Shown here piece after piece: positions 23,576-30,390 of a stretch of DNA of 30,390 nucleotides. The notes beneath the pieces are model-generated. The model saw only the letters and a list, made by a program, of their open reading frames with translations. It was not told the DNA's origin and did no database searches. This DNA comes from a virus, in the IMG/VR virus record IMGVR_UViG_3300032420_000098, positions 1 through 30,390 of that record. One strand, given 5' to 3'. Positions within the stretch are counted from its first letter, which is position 1, and each line of letters begins with the position of its first letter. The translations under genes were made by a program, and so were the position numbers.

Positions 23576-25785
23576 CAGATGCCTCCGTAGTATTTGCCGT
23601 AGTTGAGCCCGAAGCCAGCGCGATCGAAACTGCGCGTCTGCCGTTGCCAACTGGCATAGCCATCGCGCACCGCTTCGACTTCGATCTTGAGTTTTCCATT
23701 GAGGCGGCCCAGACCACTGTCGGTTGCCTCGTCGGCGACGAGATAAGTCCAGGAGGTCGTGGCGATGCCGGTGACGGTTTTTCGGAGAGCGCCGCTCTCG
23801 CCATAGACCCGGATCGTGTAGGTGGTGCCTGGCTCGGGGCCGATGTTGGCCTCAGACTGCGTCACCAGATACACCGTCTGCTGCATCCGATCACGGAAGG
23901 ACCAAGTGATTGATGCCTGGCCAAGAAGGACCGTCGGCCACATTACGTTGTTGACCTTCACGTTCCCCGGCGGATAGGGCCGGATCATCCGCCCGGCAAA
24001 GGTATAGCTGTCTGCGGGTGCGGCCGATTCTGCCAAGCGTCCGAGACCGGTGGCGGGCAGCATCTTCACCTGCAGTGTTTCAGCAGAGAGGTACTGCTCC
24101 GTGATCAGCGCTTCTACCGCGTCAGCAAACCAGAGGCGCGCCGCTGCCAGATGCGTTGCTGGTACTGTATCGAGGACACCCCGATCCACCGTGACCGTGC
24201 CGGCCACCAGGTTGATCGCCTTGACCGCCACGATCTCGTTGTCGAGATAGGCAATGGTGTCGAGTTTCACAACGTCCAGGTCCTGCCCATTACCAATGGC
24301 GAGTACCGTGGCCTGTTCGTCAATGGCATTGGTGACCGTTGCATTGGGCGTAAAGCCCATCGTTTCGACTTCGGCGTAGGCGGCACTGCCCTGGCGGGTC
24401 AGCAGTTTGACGTTAAGCGAGTCACCCGAAGGCCGGCTGGCACAGGCGATCAGAAAGCCGCCCTGGGGGTCGAGTTCGGCGCGTGCCGTGGCCGACTCCC
24501 CGACCAGTCGTTTGACCACCGACCACCAAGGCGCTTCCGCCAGTCGGCGAAACGGCACCGGGGCGGGTGACGTCAGTGGGGATATCCACGAGGTCGGCGT
24601 CGGCAAAACATAGGAGGCCGATGGCAGGCCGAAGATATCTTCCACACACTCGATCCGCACCCGGCCATCGGTCAGCGTGCCGTAGGAGATGCGCACCACC
24701 CGCATCACCAGCTGCGCGATGCCAAACTCGGGCCAGGTGAATTTGAATACGTCGCCGATGTTGAGGTTGGCGGCCTTGCGATTGGCAATGAGCGTGGCCT
24801 TGGCCAGTGGCACCGAGAGTTGCTTGAGGTCCCCCAGCGCGACCCGCGAAGCGAGGCTGCCATTGGTAATCCCCGGATAATCAACCGTCGCCGAGGACAC
24901 CACGCCACCCGCCAGTTCCAGCGCGGCCAAATCATGCACCGTGATGGCGGCATCCTTGTCGGTGCTGCGATCGCGATAGCGCACGGTGACCTGATTGATC
25001 AGTTCCGATTCCGCCGGTCGCGAGAAACTCTCCAGTTCCAGAATGTTCGACGCATCGAGCACCAACAAACTGGCTACGGTGTAGTCCGCCCGGGCGAGTT
25101 TCAGAACAAACTTCCCGGTGCGGGGATGCACATAGAGGGTGCCGTCGATATGTCGCAGCACCTCGGCGATGAATTCCTCCAGGGGCTGCTCACGATCCCA
25201 CAAGATCGACAGACCGTACTGCTCCGAGGCCAGCGTATTGGCCGAGGTCTGGAAACTGGTGGCATCGATCTCACTTGCCGCGTATCCGAGACCCCACGTC
25301 GCGTTGTTCAGAGACTCGTAGATGATGTGCGCCGGGTTGGCGTCATTGCTGATGTTGCCACCACCCAGGGCCGCCGGTGCGGGAATGCGCCGCGCTTCGA
25401 CGCTCCATGGCTTGACATAAGGGTTCATGCTGGAGAGCAGACATTGCTGGGCGATCAGCGACACCACACCCCGGAAAGCGGGAATCACACTGCCGAGTTT
25501 CTGCTGCAGGTAGCCGGAAACAGTTTCTGCCGGCCCACCCATCTTGATCTCGACGTAGCCCTGGACGCCACCCTCGCGGGATTCGCCACCGAAGAGTTCC
25601 GGCGCGTTGACGTAGATCGTCTGGGAGGACGTGATGCTGCCACTCCAGGCCGTGCGCTCGCCGACGATGATGCGCGTCACCGCATCCACCGGCCCGTGGC
25701 AGAGCGCCAGGTGCAGGCCGGCGTAGTAGCGATGGCCGACGACATAGGTGGAGGAACCGCCACCGCCTTTCCCGCCGCCGCCCAT
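23575..25785 (-). CDS. Phage tail-tip / host-specificity protein (J-like)
   Basis: A 736-residue protein. The Gly-rich start 'MGGGGKGGGGSS' and 'YYAGLHLALCHGPVDAVTRI' are typical of Phage-tail_3 (tail-tip, J-like) proteins. The middle ('VTVRYRDRSTDKDAAITV', 'LNIGDVFKFTWPEFGIAQLVMRV') matches baseplate-hub-like repeats, and the C-terminal part looks like fibronectin-type beta domains. It probably forms the central tip that contacts the host cell. It directly follows the small 68-residue gene (its ATG abuts that stop) and precedes the DUF2793 gene. A very long open frame exists on the opposite strand, but it has no sensible product. Confidence 0.85.
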   Translation of the reverse strand: MGGGGKGGGGSSTYVVGHRYYAGLHLALCHGPVDAVTRIIVGERTAWSGSITSSQTIYVNAPELFGGESREGGVQGYVEIKMGGPAETVSGYLQQKLGSVIPAFRGVVSLIAQQCLLSSMNPYVKPWSVEARRIPAPAALGGGNISNDANPAHIIYESLNNATWGLGYAASEIDATSFQTSANTLASEQYGLSILWDREQPLEEFIAEVLRHIDGTLYVHPRTGKFVLKLARADYTVASLLVLDASNILELESFSRPAESELINQVTVRYRDRSTDKDAAITVHDLAALELAGGVVSSATVDYPGITNGSLASRVALGDLKQLSVPLAKATLIANRKAANLNIGDVFKFTWPEFGIAQLVMRVVRISYGTLTDGRVRIECVEDIFGLPSASYVLPTPTSWISPLTSPAPVPFRRLAEAPWWSVVKRLVGESATARAELDPQGGFLIACASRPSGDSLNVKLLTRQGSAAYAEVETMGFTPNATVTNAIDEQATVLAIGNGQDLDVVKLDTIAYLDNEIVAVKAINLVAGTVTVDRGVLDTVPATHLAAARLWFADAVEALITEQYLSAETLQVKMLPATGLGRLAESAAPADSYTFAGRMIRPYPPGNVKVNNVMWPTVLLGQASITWSFRDRMQQTVYLVTQSEANIGPEPGTTYTIRVYGESGALRKTVTGIATTSWTYLVADEATDSGLGRLNGKLKIEVEAVRDGYASWQRQTRSFDRAGFGLNYGKYYGGI

Positions 25786-25992
25786 TTACACGGTCTCCTG
25801 TTGTGCTTCGGTCTGCTGTTCCATCTTGTCCGCGAGGCGGCTCGCCATCGCATCTCCCGTGGCGCGCAACCAATCGGTCGTCACACCGTTCTGGCGAAAG
25901 TCATCGAAGCTCACGCCTTCACGCGGGAACCACTTGCGCAGTCCCGCATTGCAATAGCCGAAGGCCTTGGCGTCGTCGTGCGTCACAATCAT
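25786..25992 (-). CDS. Small phage tail-module protein
   Basis: A 68-residue protein, 'VTHDDAKAFGYCNAGLRKWF' then 'GDAMASRLADKMEQ'. The 'GYCxxGxRxxFxxxG' pattern recurs in small proteins next to tail-tip genes of many prophages. The function is unknown; a tail assembly role is inferred from position. Its ATG overlaps the previous stop (ATGA) and its TAA abuts the tail-tip ATG. Confidence 0.7.
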   Translation of the reverse strand: MIVTHDDAKAFGYCNAGLRKWFPREGVSFDDFRQNGVTTDWLRATGDAMASRLADKMEQQTEAQQETV

Positions 25993-26228
25993 TTCTTGCC
26001 TCCACTGCCCGACGATTGGCGAATCTCGGTGGTTTTGACGTCGCCGTACCAGACCACATTGGCCTGTCGGATGACACGCGTGCCGAACAACACCGGAATG
26101 GCTTTGCCGGATTCCGCCACCGGCACATCAAGATTGCCGGGGGTCGGGGCGAGCGGTTTTGGCGGTCGCGGCGTGAGCAATGCGCCGATGACCGTGGTGA
26201 TGACCCAGACGAGGATTTGTGCCCACAT
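25989..26228 (-). CDS. Small phage tail-module protein with N-terminal hydrophobic segment
   Basis: A 79-residue protein. A hydrophobic stretch at the start ('ILVWVITTVIGALL') is followed by 'PRPPKPLAP' and then 'GKAIPVLFGTRVI' and 'ANVVWYGDVKT'. The latter motifs resemble the N-terminus of larger tail-tip proteins, so this may be a split-off or partner piece of the tail tip. GAGGG seven bases before the ATG supports the start. Function inferred only from context. Confidence 0.65.
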   Translation of the reverse strand: MWAQILVWVITTVIGALLTPRPPKPLAPTPGNLDVPVAESGKAIPVLFGTRVIRQANVVWYGDVKTTEIRQSSGSGGKK

Positions 26229-26238
26229 GATTCAGCCC

Positions 26239-27036
26239 TCAGACAATCGAATCCCCGGCGAAGGGGTTCTTGACGGGAATCCAGGGAAACCCGCCGAAGT
26301 TGAGGCTGTTGCCGAACTTGCTCTGGCAGGTGGCAAACGTCCGGTCACAGCCGGCAAAGGCTTCAAACGCCGAGCCCACGGCTATACCCGGCAGCACCGC
26401 CGAGAGCGTGACCGTGTCCCCGGAGTGATTGGTGATCATGCGTGGCACGCCGCCGACCCGGAGATAGCCGCCCGTCAGCCAGCCGGTGGCCTGCGAGAGC
26501 AAGGCGCTGGACGTCACGTTCAAGCCCGACAGCGCACCCACGGTGCCGGCCACCTTGTAGGCTTGGTTGTTCATCCCGCAGCCGGGATCGAACAGCGCAT
26601 GGCGGCAACCGGTCTGGTAGTGGGCGCGCAAGCCGGGCCGTTTCAGGGCCGTAAATATCGACTCGCAGCGAATTTTCGCGGTACTGCCGCTGAACACCAC
26701 GGAGGCCACACGCCCCTTCCACCATGTGATGTACTCGGCGTCGCCCAGATGGTTGCGAAACAGCGTGATCGACACCACGCCATTGGGTCGTGCCGCCGCG
26801 AAGAGTTGCGCCACCGCAAAGTCGCGGGCGCATTCGAGGTCAATGCCGTTACGGGCAAAGTCGGGCGACTGCTCAACGGCCGAGCGGCGGATCACGGCGG
26901 GTTGATAGCTCTCAACCTGATAGGTGATGACATCCCGGGCACTCGTCACGGTCCACACCTGCTGACCGAGGACGAAGCGGTAAAGCTCGACCGGCTGGCC
27001 CGCGGCTAACGACGTTTCCTGTGTGGTGTAGGTCAT
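26239..27036 (-). CDS. Phage BR0599 / DUF2163 family protein
   Basis: A 265-residue protein. The C-terminus 'CDRTFATCQSKFGNSLNFGG' and 'FPWIPVKNPF', the pair 'HALFDPGCGMN', and N-terminal beta-rich sequence ('ELYRFVLGQQVWTVTSA') match the BR0599/DUF2163 family of tail proteins found before tail-tip genes and related to gene-transfer-agent tail components. The conserved cysteines may bind metal; this is family lore, not shown here. The ATG overlaps the stop of the preceding 562-residue protein's gene (ATGA) on the same transcript. Confidence 0.82.
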   Translation of the reverse strand: MTYTTQETSLAAGQPVELYRFVLGQQVWTVTSARDVITYQVESYQPAVIRRSAVEQSPDFARNGIDLECARDFAVAQLFAAARPNGVVSITLFRNHLGDAEYITWWKGRVASVVFSGSTAKIRCESIFTALKRPGLRAHYQTGCRHALFDPGCGMNNQAYKVAGTVGALSGLNVTSSALLSQATGWLTGGYLRVGGVPRMITNHSGDTVTLSAVLPGIAVGSAFEAFAGCDRTFATCQSKFGNSLNFGGFPWIPVKNPFAGDSIV

Positions 27037-28721
27037 GCTTTCACACTCCGCATCGGGACGGACGCTTCCGCTACGCTATCCGTCTGCCAGTTGATCTCGA
27101 TCTGGTCGGCGTCGAGCCGGGTCTTTTCCAGAAAGTAGATTGCGAGCCAGTCTTCGGGGTTGGCATCGAAGCCGAAGGACTGGTTGATCGTCATCACTTC
27201 TTCTTCACCGGTGGTGCCTGAACCAAAACTCAGGATCGTGCGGAAATACCAGGAGCCGTTCTTGTAGAGGAACGCGGCTTCGGTGCGCCCCGGCATCGGA
27301 TTGAAATAGAGCGCATAACCGCGCGAGGCCACCGTCATCACGGTCTGGTTCGAGAGAATTCTCTGGGTCGGAACGAGGGAGGCTTCCCAGGTCGGATGCC
27401 AGAACGCGGTCAAGCGACCCTGGCGGGCGGTTAGCCAGCCCTTGAAGGCGGCGATCTCGGCGCGGCTCTTGAAGATGTAGTCGAACGAGCGGTGCACGAA
27501 GGGACGCGCGGCGTGATCATCCACCGCCGTGATGCCTGTGTCGAAGTCCAGTACCTCGGCCAGTCGCAAATAGTCGGCATCGACATTGCGGACGCGGTTG
27601 GGACGGGTGATCCAGACCGGGGTGGAATTGAAGGTGGTTGCCGACTCCTGCTTCGTAATGGTCGTGGTGCCGGCGATATCGAATACGAGGCGCGCCGTGG
27701 CGATGGCATCCGTCACCCGGGAGACCGCCTGCGTCACTCGTAGTCGGGCGGTGCGGGATGGCGTGACAAACGCGCCTGCTGGCCAAGATTGCAGCAACGG
27801 TTGCTTCAAGGTCACGGCATTGCTCGCCACCGACAGCACTTCGGCCGCCTCCGTGTTGCGGCTGTCGGAACCAATTACCAGCAGCCCATCAGCCTCGTAT
27901 TCCAGGTTTGTGGTGGTCAGCGGAATCACCGTGCTGCCGGCCGTCACCGGGGCGGTCAGGACGCCTTTGTCGGGCCAGATGGGGAGTGCATAGACTCTGG
28001 ATTGCCAGGCCGACAGCAACACGTCCAGCAGTGCAGCATCGCTGCTACCCACCAGGATCGAGAACTCCAGCGAGCGGCGCGGCTTGGCCCGTAGACTGAC
28101 GCGCTGCTCGGATCCGTCGCGGGCGGTGAGCACGTCGGTGGTCCACATCAAACGTTCCAGCCAGCCATCCGTCCAGTTGGGTTTCAGGCCGAACACCACC
28201 ACCCGCCGCCCGGAGATGGACAGGGTCGGGGCTTCATTCGGAAACTGGAAAGTAAAATCTGCTTCGATCACCGGTGGCCCGTCGAGGCTCACCGACACGT
28301 TGTGTAGCCGCGATTCGAGCATGCCGTAGGTGGTCGGTGGATTCGCCGGGGCAGCGAGCGTGATACCGCCATCGTTCTCGCCGATGACCGCCGACAAGTT
28401 CTGCGGCGAGAAGTGGGCATTCCAGACCTCGACCTGGCGCATTTGCGTGGAGAGCAGATTACCCAGCGCGATCTTGGCCGGCAGCAGATGGACGTGGTGG
28501 TACCAGTCCTGCTCGAATTGGCGCACCCTGTTTCCCGAGAAGACGGAAACGATCTCGCTGACCGGCAGGTTATTGGTCTTTGCGCCCGCATTTGGCGGGT
28601 TGTTGGCCAACGCTCCTGCATAGGGCTGTGTCAGGGGCGCCGGCAGGAACTTGTAGGCATTACCGTAGCCAGGATTGGCCGGCAACCCGGACGGTAGGAT
28701 GGCTCCGGCGTAGGTCGTCAT
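27033..28721 (-). CDS. Large phage tail protein, family not recognised
   Basis: A 562-residue, probably beta-rich protein. Visible stretches include 'FEQDWYHHVHLLPAKIALG' and 'FTFQFPNEAPTLSISGRR' in the N-terminal half, and 'NRVRNVDADYLRLAEVLDFD' and 'TAFWHPTWEASLVPTQRIL' in the C-terminal half. I cannot name a family with certainty. Its position directly before the BR0599-type gene, with four-base overlaps to both neighbours, makes a distal tail or tail-assembly role likely. There is no signal peptide, membrane segment or catalytic motif. Confidence 0.7.
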   Translation of the reverse strand: MTTYAGAILPSGLPANPGYGNAYKFLPAPLTQPYAGALANNPPNAGAKTNNLPVSEIVSVFSGNRVRQFEQDWYHHVHLLPAKIALGNLLSTQMRQVEVWNAHFSPQNLSAVIGENDGGITLAAPANPPTTYGMLESRLHNVSVSLDGPPVIEADFTFQFPNEAPTLSISGRRVVVFGLKPNWTDGWLERLMWTTDVLTARDGSEQRVSLRAKPRRSLEFSILVGSSDAALLDVLLSAWQSRVYALPIWPDKGVLTAPVTAGSTVIPLTTTNLEYEADGLLVIGSDSRNTEAAEVLSVASNAVTLKQPLLQSWPAGAFVTPSRTARLRVTQAVSRVTDAIATARLVFDIAGTTTITKQESATTFNSTPVWITRPNRVRNVDADYLRLAEVLDFDTGITAVDDHAARPFVHRSFDYIFKSRAEIAAFKGWLTARQGRLTAFWHPTWEASLVPTQRILSNQTVMTVASRGYALYFNPMPGRTEAAFLYKNGSWYFRTILSFGSGTTGEEEVMTINQSFGFDANPEDWLAIYFLEKTRLDADQIEINWQTDSVAEASVPMRSVKA

Positions 28722-29476
28722 TTCAGGAATCCGTATCCGCCATAACTCATGCTGAAGACCATCCAGTCACTGCCGCCCAACGTCACCACATCCTTGTTCA
28801 CGTATTGCCCGTTGATGCGCAGCAGACGCACGCCTGGCGCATAGCCCATCATCGAATAGAAGTTGCTCGGGGTTGGGCGTCCCACTTCAACCGTGGCCGG
28901 ATAGAGCGGCGTGACACCGTTAAACGCAATCGGCGAGTAACTGTCGAGGCCCCGGGTGGTCGCGTTATAAAAGGAGCGCACGCCATCGACGCCCGATGTG
29001 CCGGCTTTCCACTTGTTGGTGTTGCCGTCGATATCTGCCCGCACAGAGTTGCTGTAGGTATCCGAAAGGAAGGCGCCGCCGGTGAACGTGCAGGTCTTGG
29101 TAATCGCGCCGAAGATGATTGGCGCATAGGTAGTGCTCGCCGTCTGTGCGACGCAATAACACCAGCCGTCGCCACCGAAGAGAAAATACTCGGCGCTGCC
29201 TGACATCTGCGACAGGGAGTAAGTGCCTGAGGGGACGGTTTGCGACCCGTAGGCCAGTCCGCTGCTGAAATTGGTCGACCCGTAGCACGAGACGCTGCTC
29301 GCGTAGGAATGCAGATTGACGAACTGTCCGGTCGCAGCATGTTGGAGATGCAGGCGGAAATACCCAGCATCCGCCTGATACATCAGTTGCGTATAGCCGC
29401 AGGAGCCGGTGGCAAAGAGCCGGATCTTGTCGAGCAGGTCGTTGGGTGAGGTGGTGACGCCGGATTGGAAGGCCAT
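28718..29476 (-). CDS. Tail-associated protein, paralogue of the next upstream gene
   Basis: A 252-residue protein. The N-terminus 'MAFQSGVTTSPNDLLDKI' and the middle 'SAEYFLFGGDGWCYCVAQT' correspond to 'MAFTSGTATDYLDLLNRL' and 'AMPYWIVANGRRIVMVAKT' in the neighbour, so the two look like diverged copies. I chose the second of two adjacent ATGs: it fits the AGGAGG spacing better and matches the paralogue's MAF start. Proteins of this type sit between tape-measure and tail-tip genes in many prophages; their structural role is unclear. Confidence 0.7.
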   Translation of the reverse strand: MAFQSGVTTSPNDLLDKIRLFATGSCGYTQLMYQADAGYFRLHLQHAATGQFVNLHSYASSVSCYGSTNFSSGLAYGSQTVPSGTYSLSQMSGSAEYFLFGGDGWCYCVAQTASTTYAPIIFGAITKTCTFTGGAFLSDTYSNSVRADIDGNTNKWKAGTSGVDGVRSFYNATTRGLDSYSPIAFNGVTPLYPATVEVGRPTPSNFYSMMGYAPGVRLLRINGQYVNKDVVTLGGSDWMVFSMSYGGYGFLK

Positions 29477-29505
29477 CATGCCTCCTGACGGGCCGTCCCG
29501 AAGGA

Positions 29506-29539
29506 GGCCTCAGTTGCAAATGAGGCCCCCTCGGGGGGC
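29506..29539. repeat. Two adjacent hairpins between paralogous tail genes
   Basis: The first is a near-perfect palindrome, GGCCTCA (29506-29512) to TGAGGCC (29521-29527) around TTGCAA with one mismatched pair. It overlaps the second by three bases: GCCCCC (29525-29530) with GGGGGC (29534-29539). No clean T-tract follows, so termination is doubtful. Such GC-rich hairpins are common in intergenic DNA of some betaproteobacteria, which hints at the host. Confidence 0.55.
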
Positions 29540-29579
29540 AGCGAGCAGATTATGCGAGCGTGGGGGTTCATCATTGACC

Positions 29580-30386
29580 TCACGCGAGCTTCAAAGCCCA
29601 GTAGTCGCTGTAACCGGTGCGATACACGTCCTGCACCACCAGATGATCGACGCCACCGACGTTGATGATGTTTTCGACGGCATTGGCATATCCTGGAACG
29701 GCGTAGCAACCGTCCATTTCGCCCAGACCTATGTGGATGTACGGCAGGAGCGGATAGGAGCCGTCCGGGCATTCGCGCATGGTGCCGCCCCAAGTGTTCG
29801 GCCACATCGCCGATACGCCGGTCCAGACGCCAGTTGGCGAGTAGTACGCGCCCGAGTAACCGGAGGACTTTGGCAGATGGTTGCGATAGGTGTAGCTGTT
29901 GCTCCAGCGCGTCGGACTGTTGTAGGTCCCACCCACCAACAGTGGATACGGATACTGCGACGGTGTGGCGTAGGGCAGAAACAGCCCCAAGTGCATCATT
30001 TCGTAATACGTGCCGGTCTTGGCGACCATGACGATGCGACGGCCGTTGGCCACGATCCAATACGGCATGGCCGAGGCCATGAGCAACGCGTAGAACGTCC
30101 CGCTCGGGTTGTATTGGCCGTCGAAGGTCTGCACCGGATTCCAACCGACGAAGCCGCGAAGCTTCCAATTCCCGTAGTCGGCTCCCGCTTCGGACAGGAT
30201 GCCGACGTTGATCTGATCGGTGCCGGCGAGCCCGGGGCCTTGCAGCACCAGTTCGGCGGGCGGTCCGGGCACCCAGCGCAGCACCGACCAGCGTTCATTG
30301 GCCGGCAGCATGTCCTGCGTGACGAACTGCTTCAAGCGGTTCAGCAGATCAAGATAATCGGTGGCGGTACCACTGGTGAAAGCCAT
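29580..30386 (-). CDS. Tail-associated phage protein
   Basis: A 268-residue protein, complete within the window (ATG at 30384-30386, too near the edge to judge its Shine-Dalgarno). It has 'YWIVANGRRIVMVAKTGTYY' followed by 'LGLFLPYATPSQYPYPLLVG', a combination I have seen in tail-region proteins of other prophages. Aromatic-rich sequence and lack of signal or membrane segments suit a structural virion protein. It is the first complete gene of the leftward tail operon here, 103 bases ahead of its paralogue, with a palindromic spacer between. Confidence 0.7.
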   Translation of the reverse strand: MAFTSGTATDYLDLLNRLKQFVTQDMLPANERWSVLRWVPGPPAELVLQGPGLAGTDQINVGILSEAGADYGNWKLRGFVGWNPVQTFDGQYNPSGTFYALLMASAMPYWIVANGRRIVMVAKTGTYYEMMHLGLFLPYATPSQYPYPLLVGGTYNSPTRWSNSYTYRNHLPKSSGYSGAYYSPTGVWTGVSAMWPNTWGGTMRECPDGSYPLLPYIHIGLGEMDGCYAVPGYANAVENIINVGGVDHLVVQDVYRTGYSDYWALKLA

Positions 30387-30390
30387 GGTT

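Noticed and set aside
23576-23650. 25-residue N-terminal extension of the DUF2793 protein
   Set aside because: It lies wholly inside the tail-tip gene in another frame, is Arg-rich and unlike the family; the ATG at 23573-23575 fits operon spacing.
24820-27009. 729-codon open frame on the + strand
   Set aside because: It is antisense to the tail-tip, two small tail and BR0599 genes, which have recognisable families and tight overlaps. The + product is His/Arg/Gly-rich without motifs, a usual antisense artefact in GC-rich DNA.
1-30390. CRISPR array or insertion sequence
   Set aside because: No regularly spaced direct repeats and no transposase-like product were seen on either strand.

Overview
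The window is GC-rich, dense bacterial DNA, most likely from a proteobacterium. A betaproteobacterium is my guess from codon use and from the CTCGCTGCCCCCCGAGGGGG-type hairpin near the right end, but nothing here is diagnostic. It holds two blocks: a phage-defence island on the + strand (about 1.1-20.7 kb) and the tail and lysis genes of a prophage on the - strand (about 21.9-30.4 kb). A DNA methyltransferase gene lies between them.

The left edge (1-358) has no gene I can defend. It carries a strong rho-independent terminator oriented for the - strand. Next is a - strand gene for a DCL/DUF3223 protein with an HNH-like C-terminal half, preceded by an apparently decayed small gene. The intergenic region between it and the divergent BREX operon contains a good sigma70-type promoter and a short palindrome.

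The + strand operon is a type 1 BREX system: brxR (WYL regulator), brxE-like, brxA, brxB, brxC, pglX, pglZ and brxL. Most of the genes overlap or abut, so they are probably one transcript under BrxR control. In this system PglX marks host DNA with N6-methyladenine, and BrxB, BrxC and PglZ act with it. BrxL, a DNA-bound AAA+ ATPase, takes part in blocking unmodified phage. Two points are unusual. BrxL has lost the Lon-like protease region and carries a C-terminal domain strikingly like that of the eukaryotic ESCRT-associated protein MITD1. The middle of pglX looks compositionally foreign, as expected from a specificity swap.

Downstream is a 1417-residue fusion of a Cas4/Dna2-like Fe-S nuclease with an SF1 (Upf1/Dna2-type) helicase. 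It is followed by a convergent TSPPY-type DNA methyltransferase. Both look less GC-rich than the BREX core and may be separately acquired defence genes.

The right third is a prophage late module read right to left: two related tail-associated proteins, a large tail protein, a BR0599/DUF2163 protein, two small tail proteins, a tail-tip (J-like) protein, a DUF2793 protein, a terminator, then a membrane protein, a holin-like protein and a GH24 lysozyme. The lysis genes run straight up to the defence genes, so the island may be prophage cargo or may sit next to the prophage. No integrase or paired att sites are visible in the window to decide.
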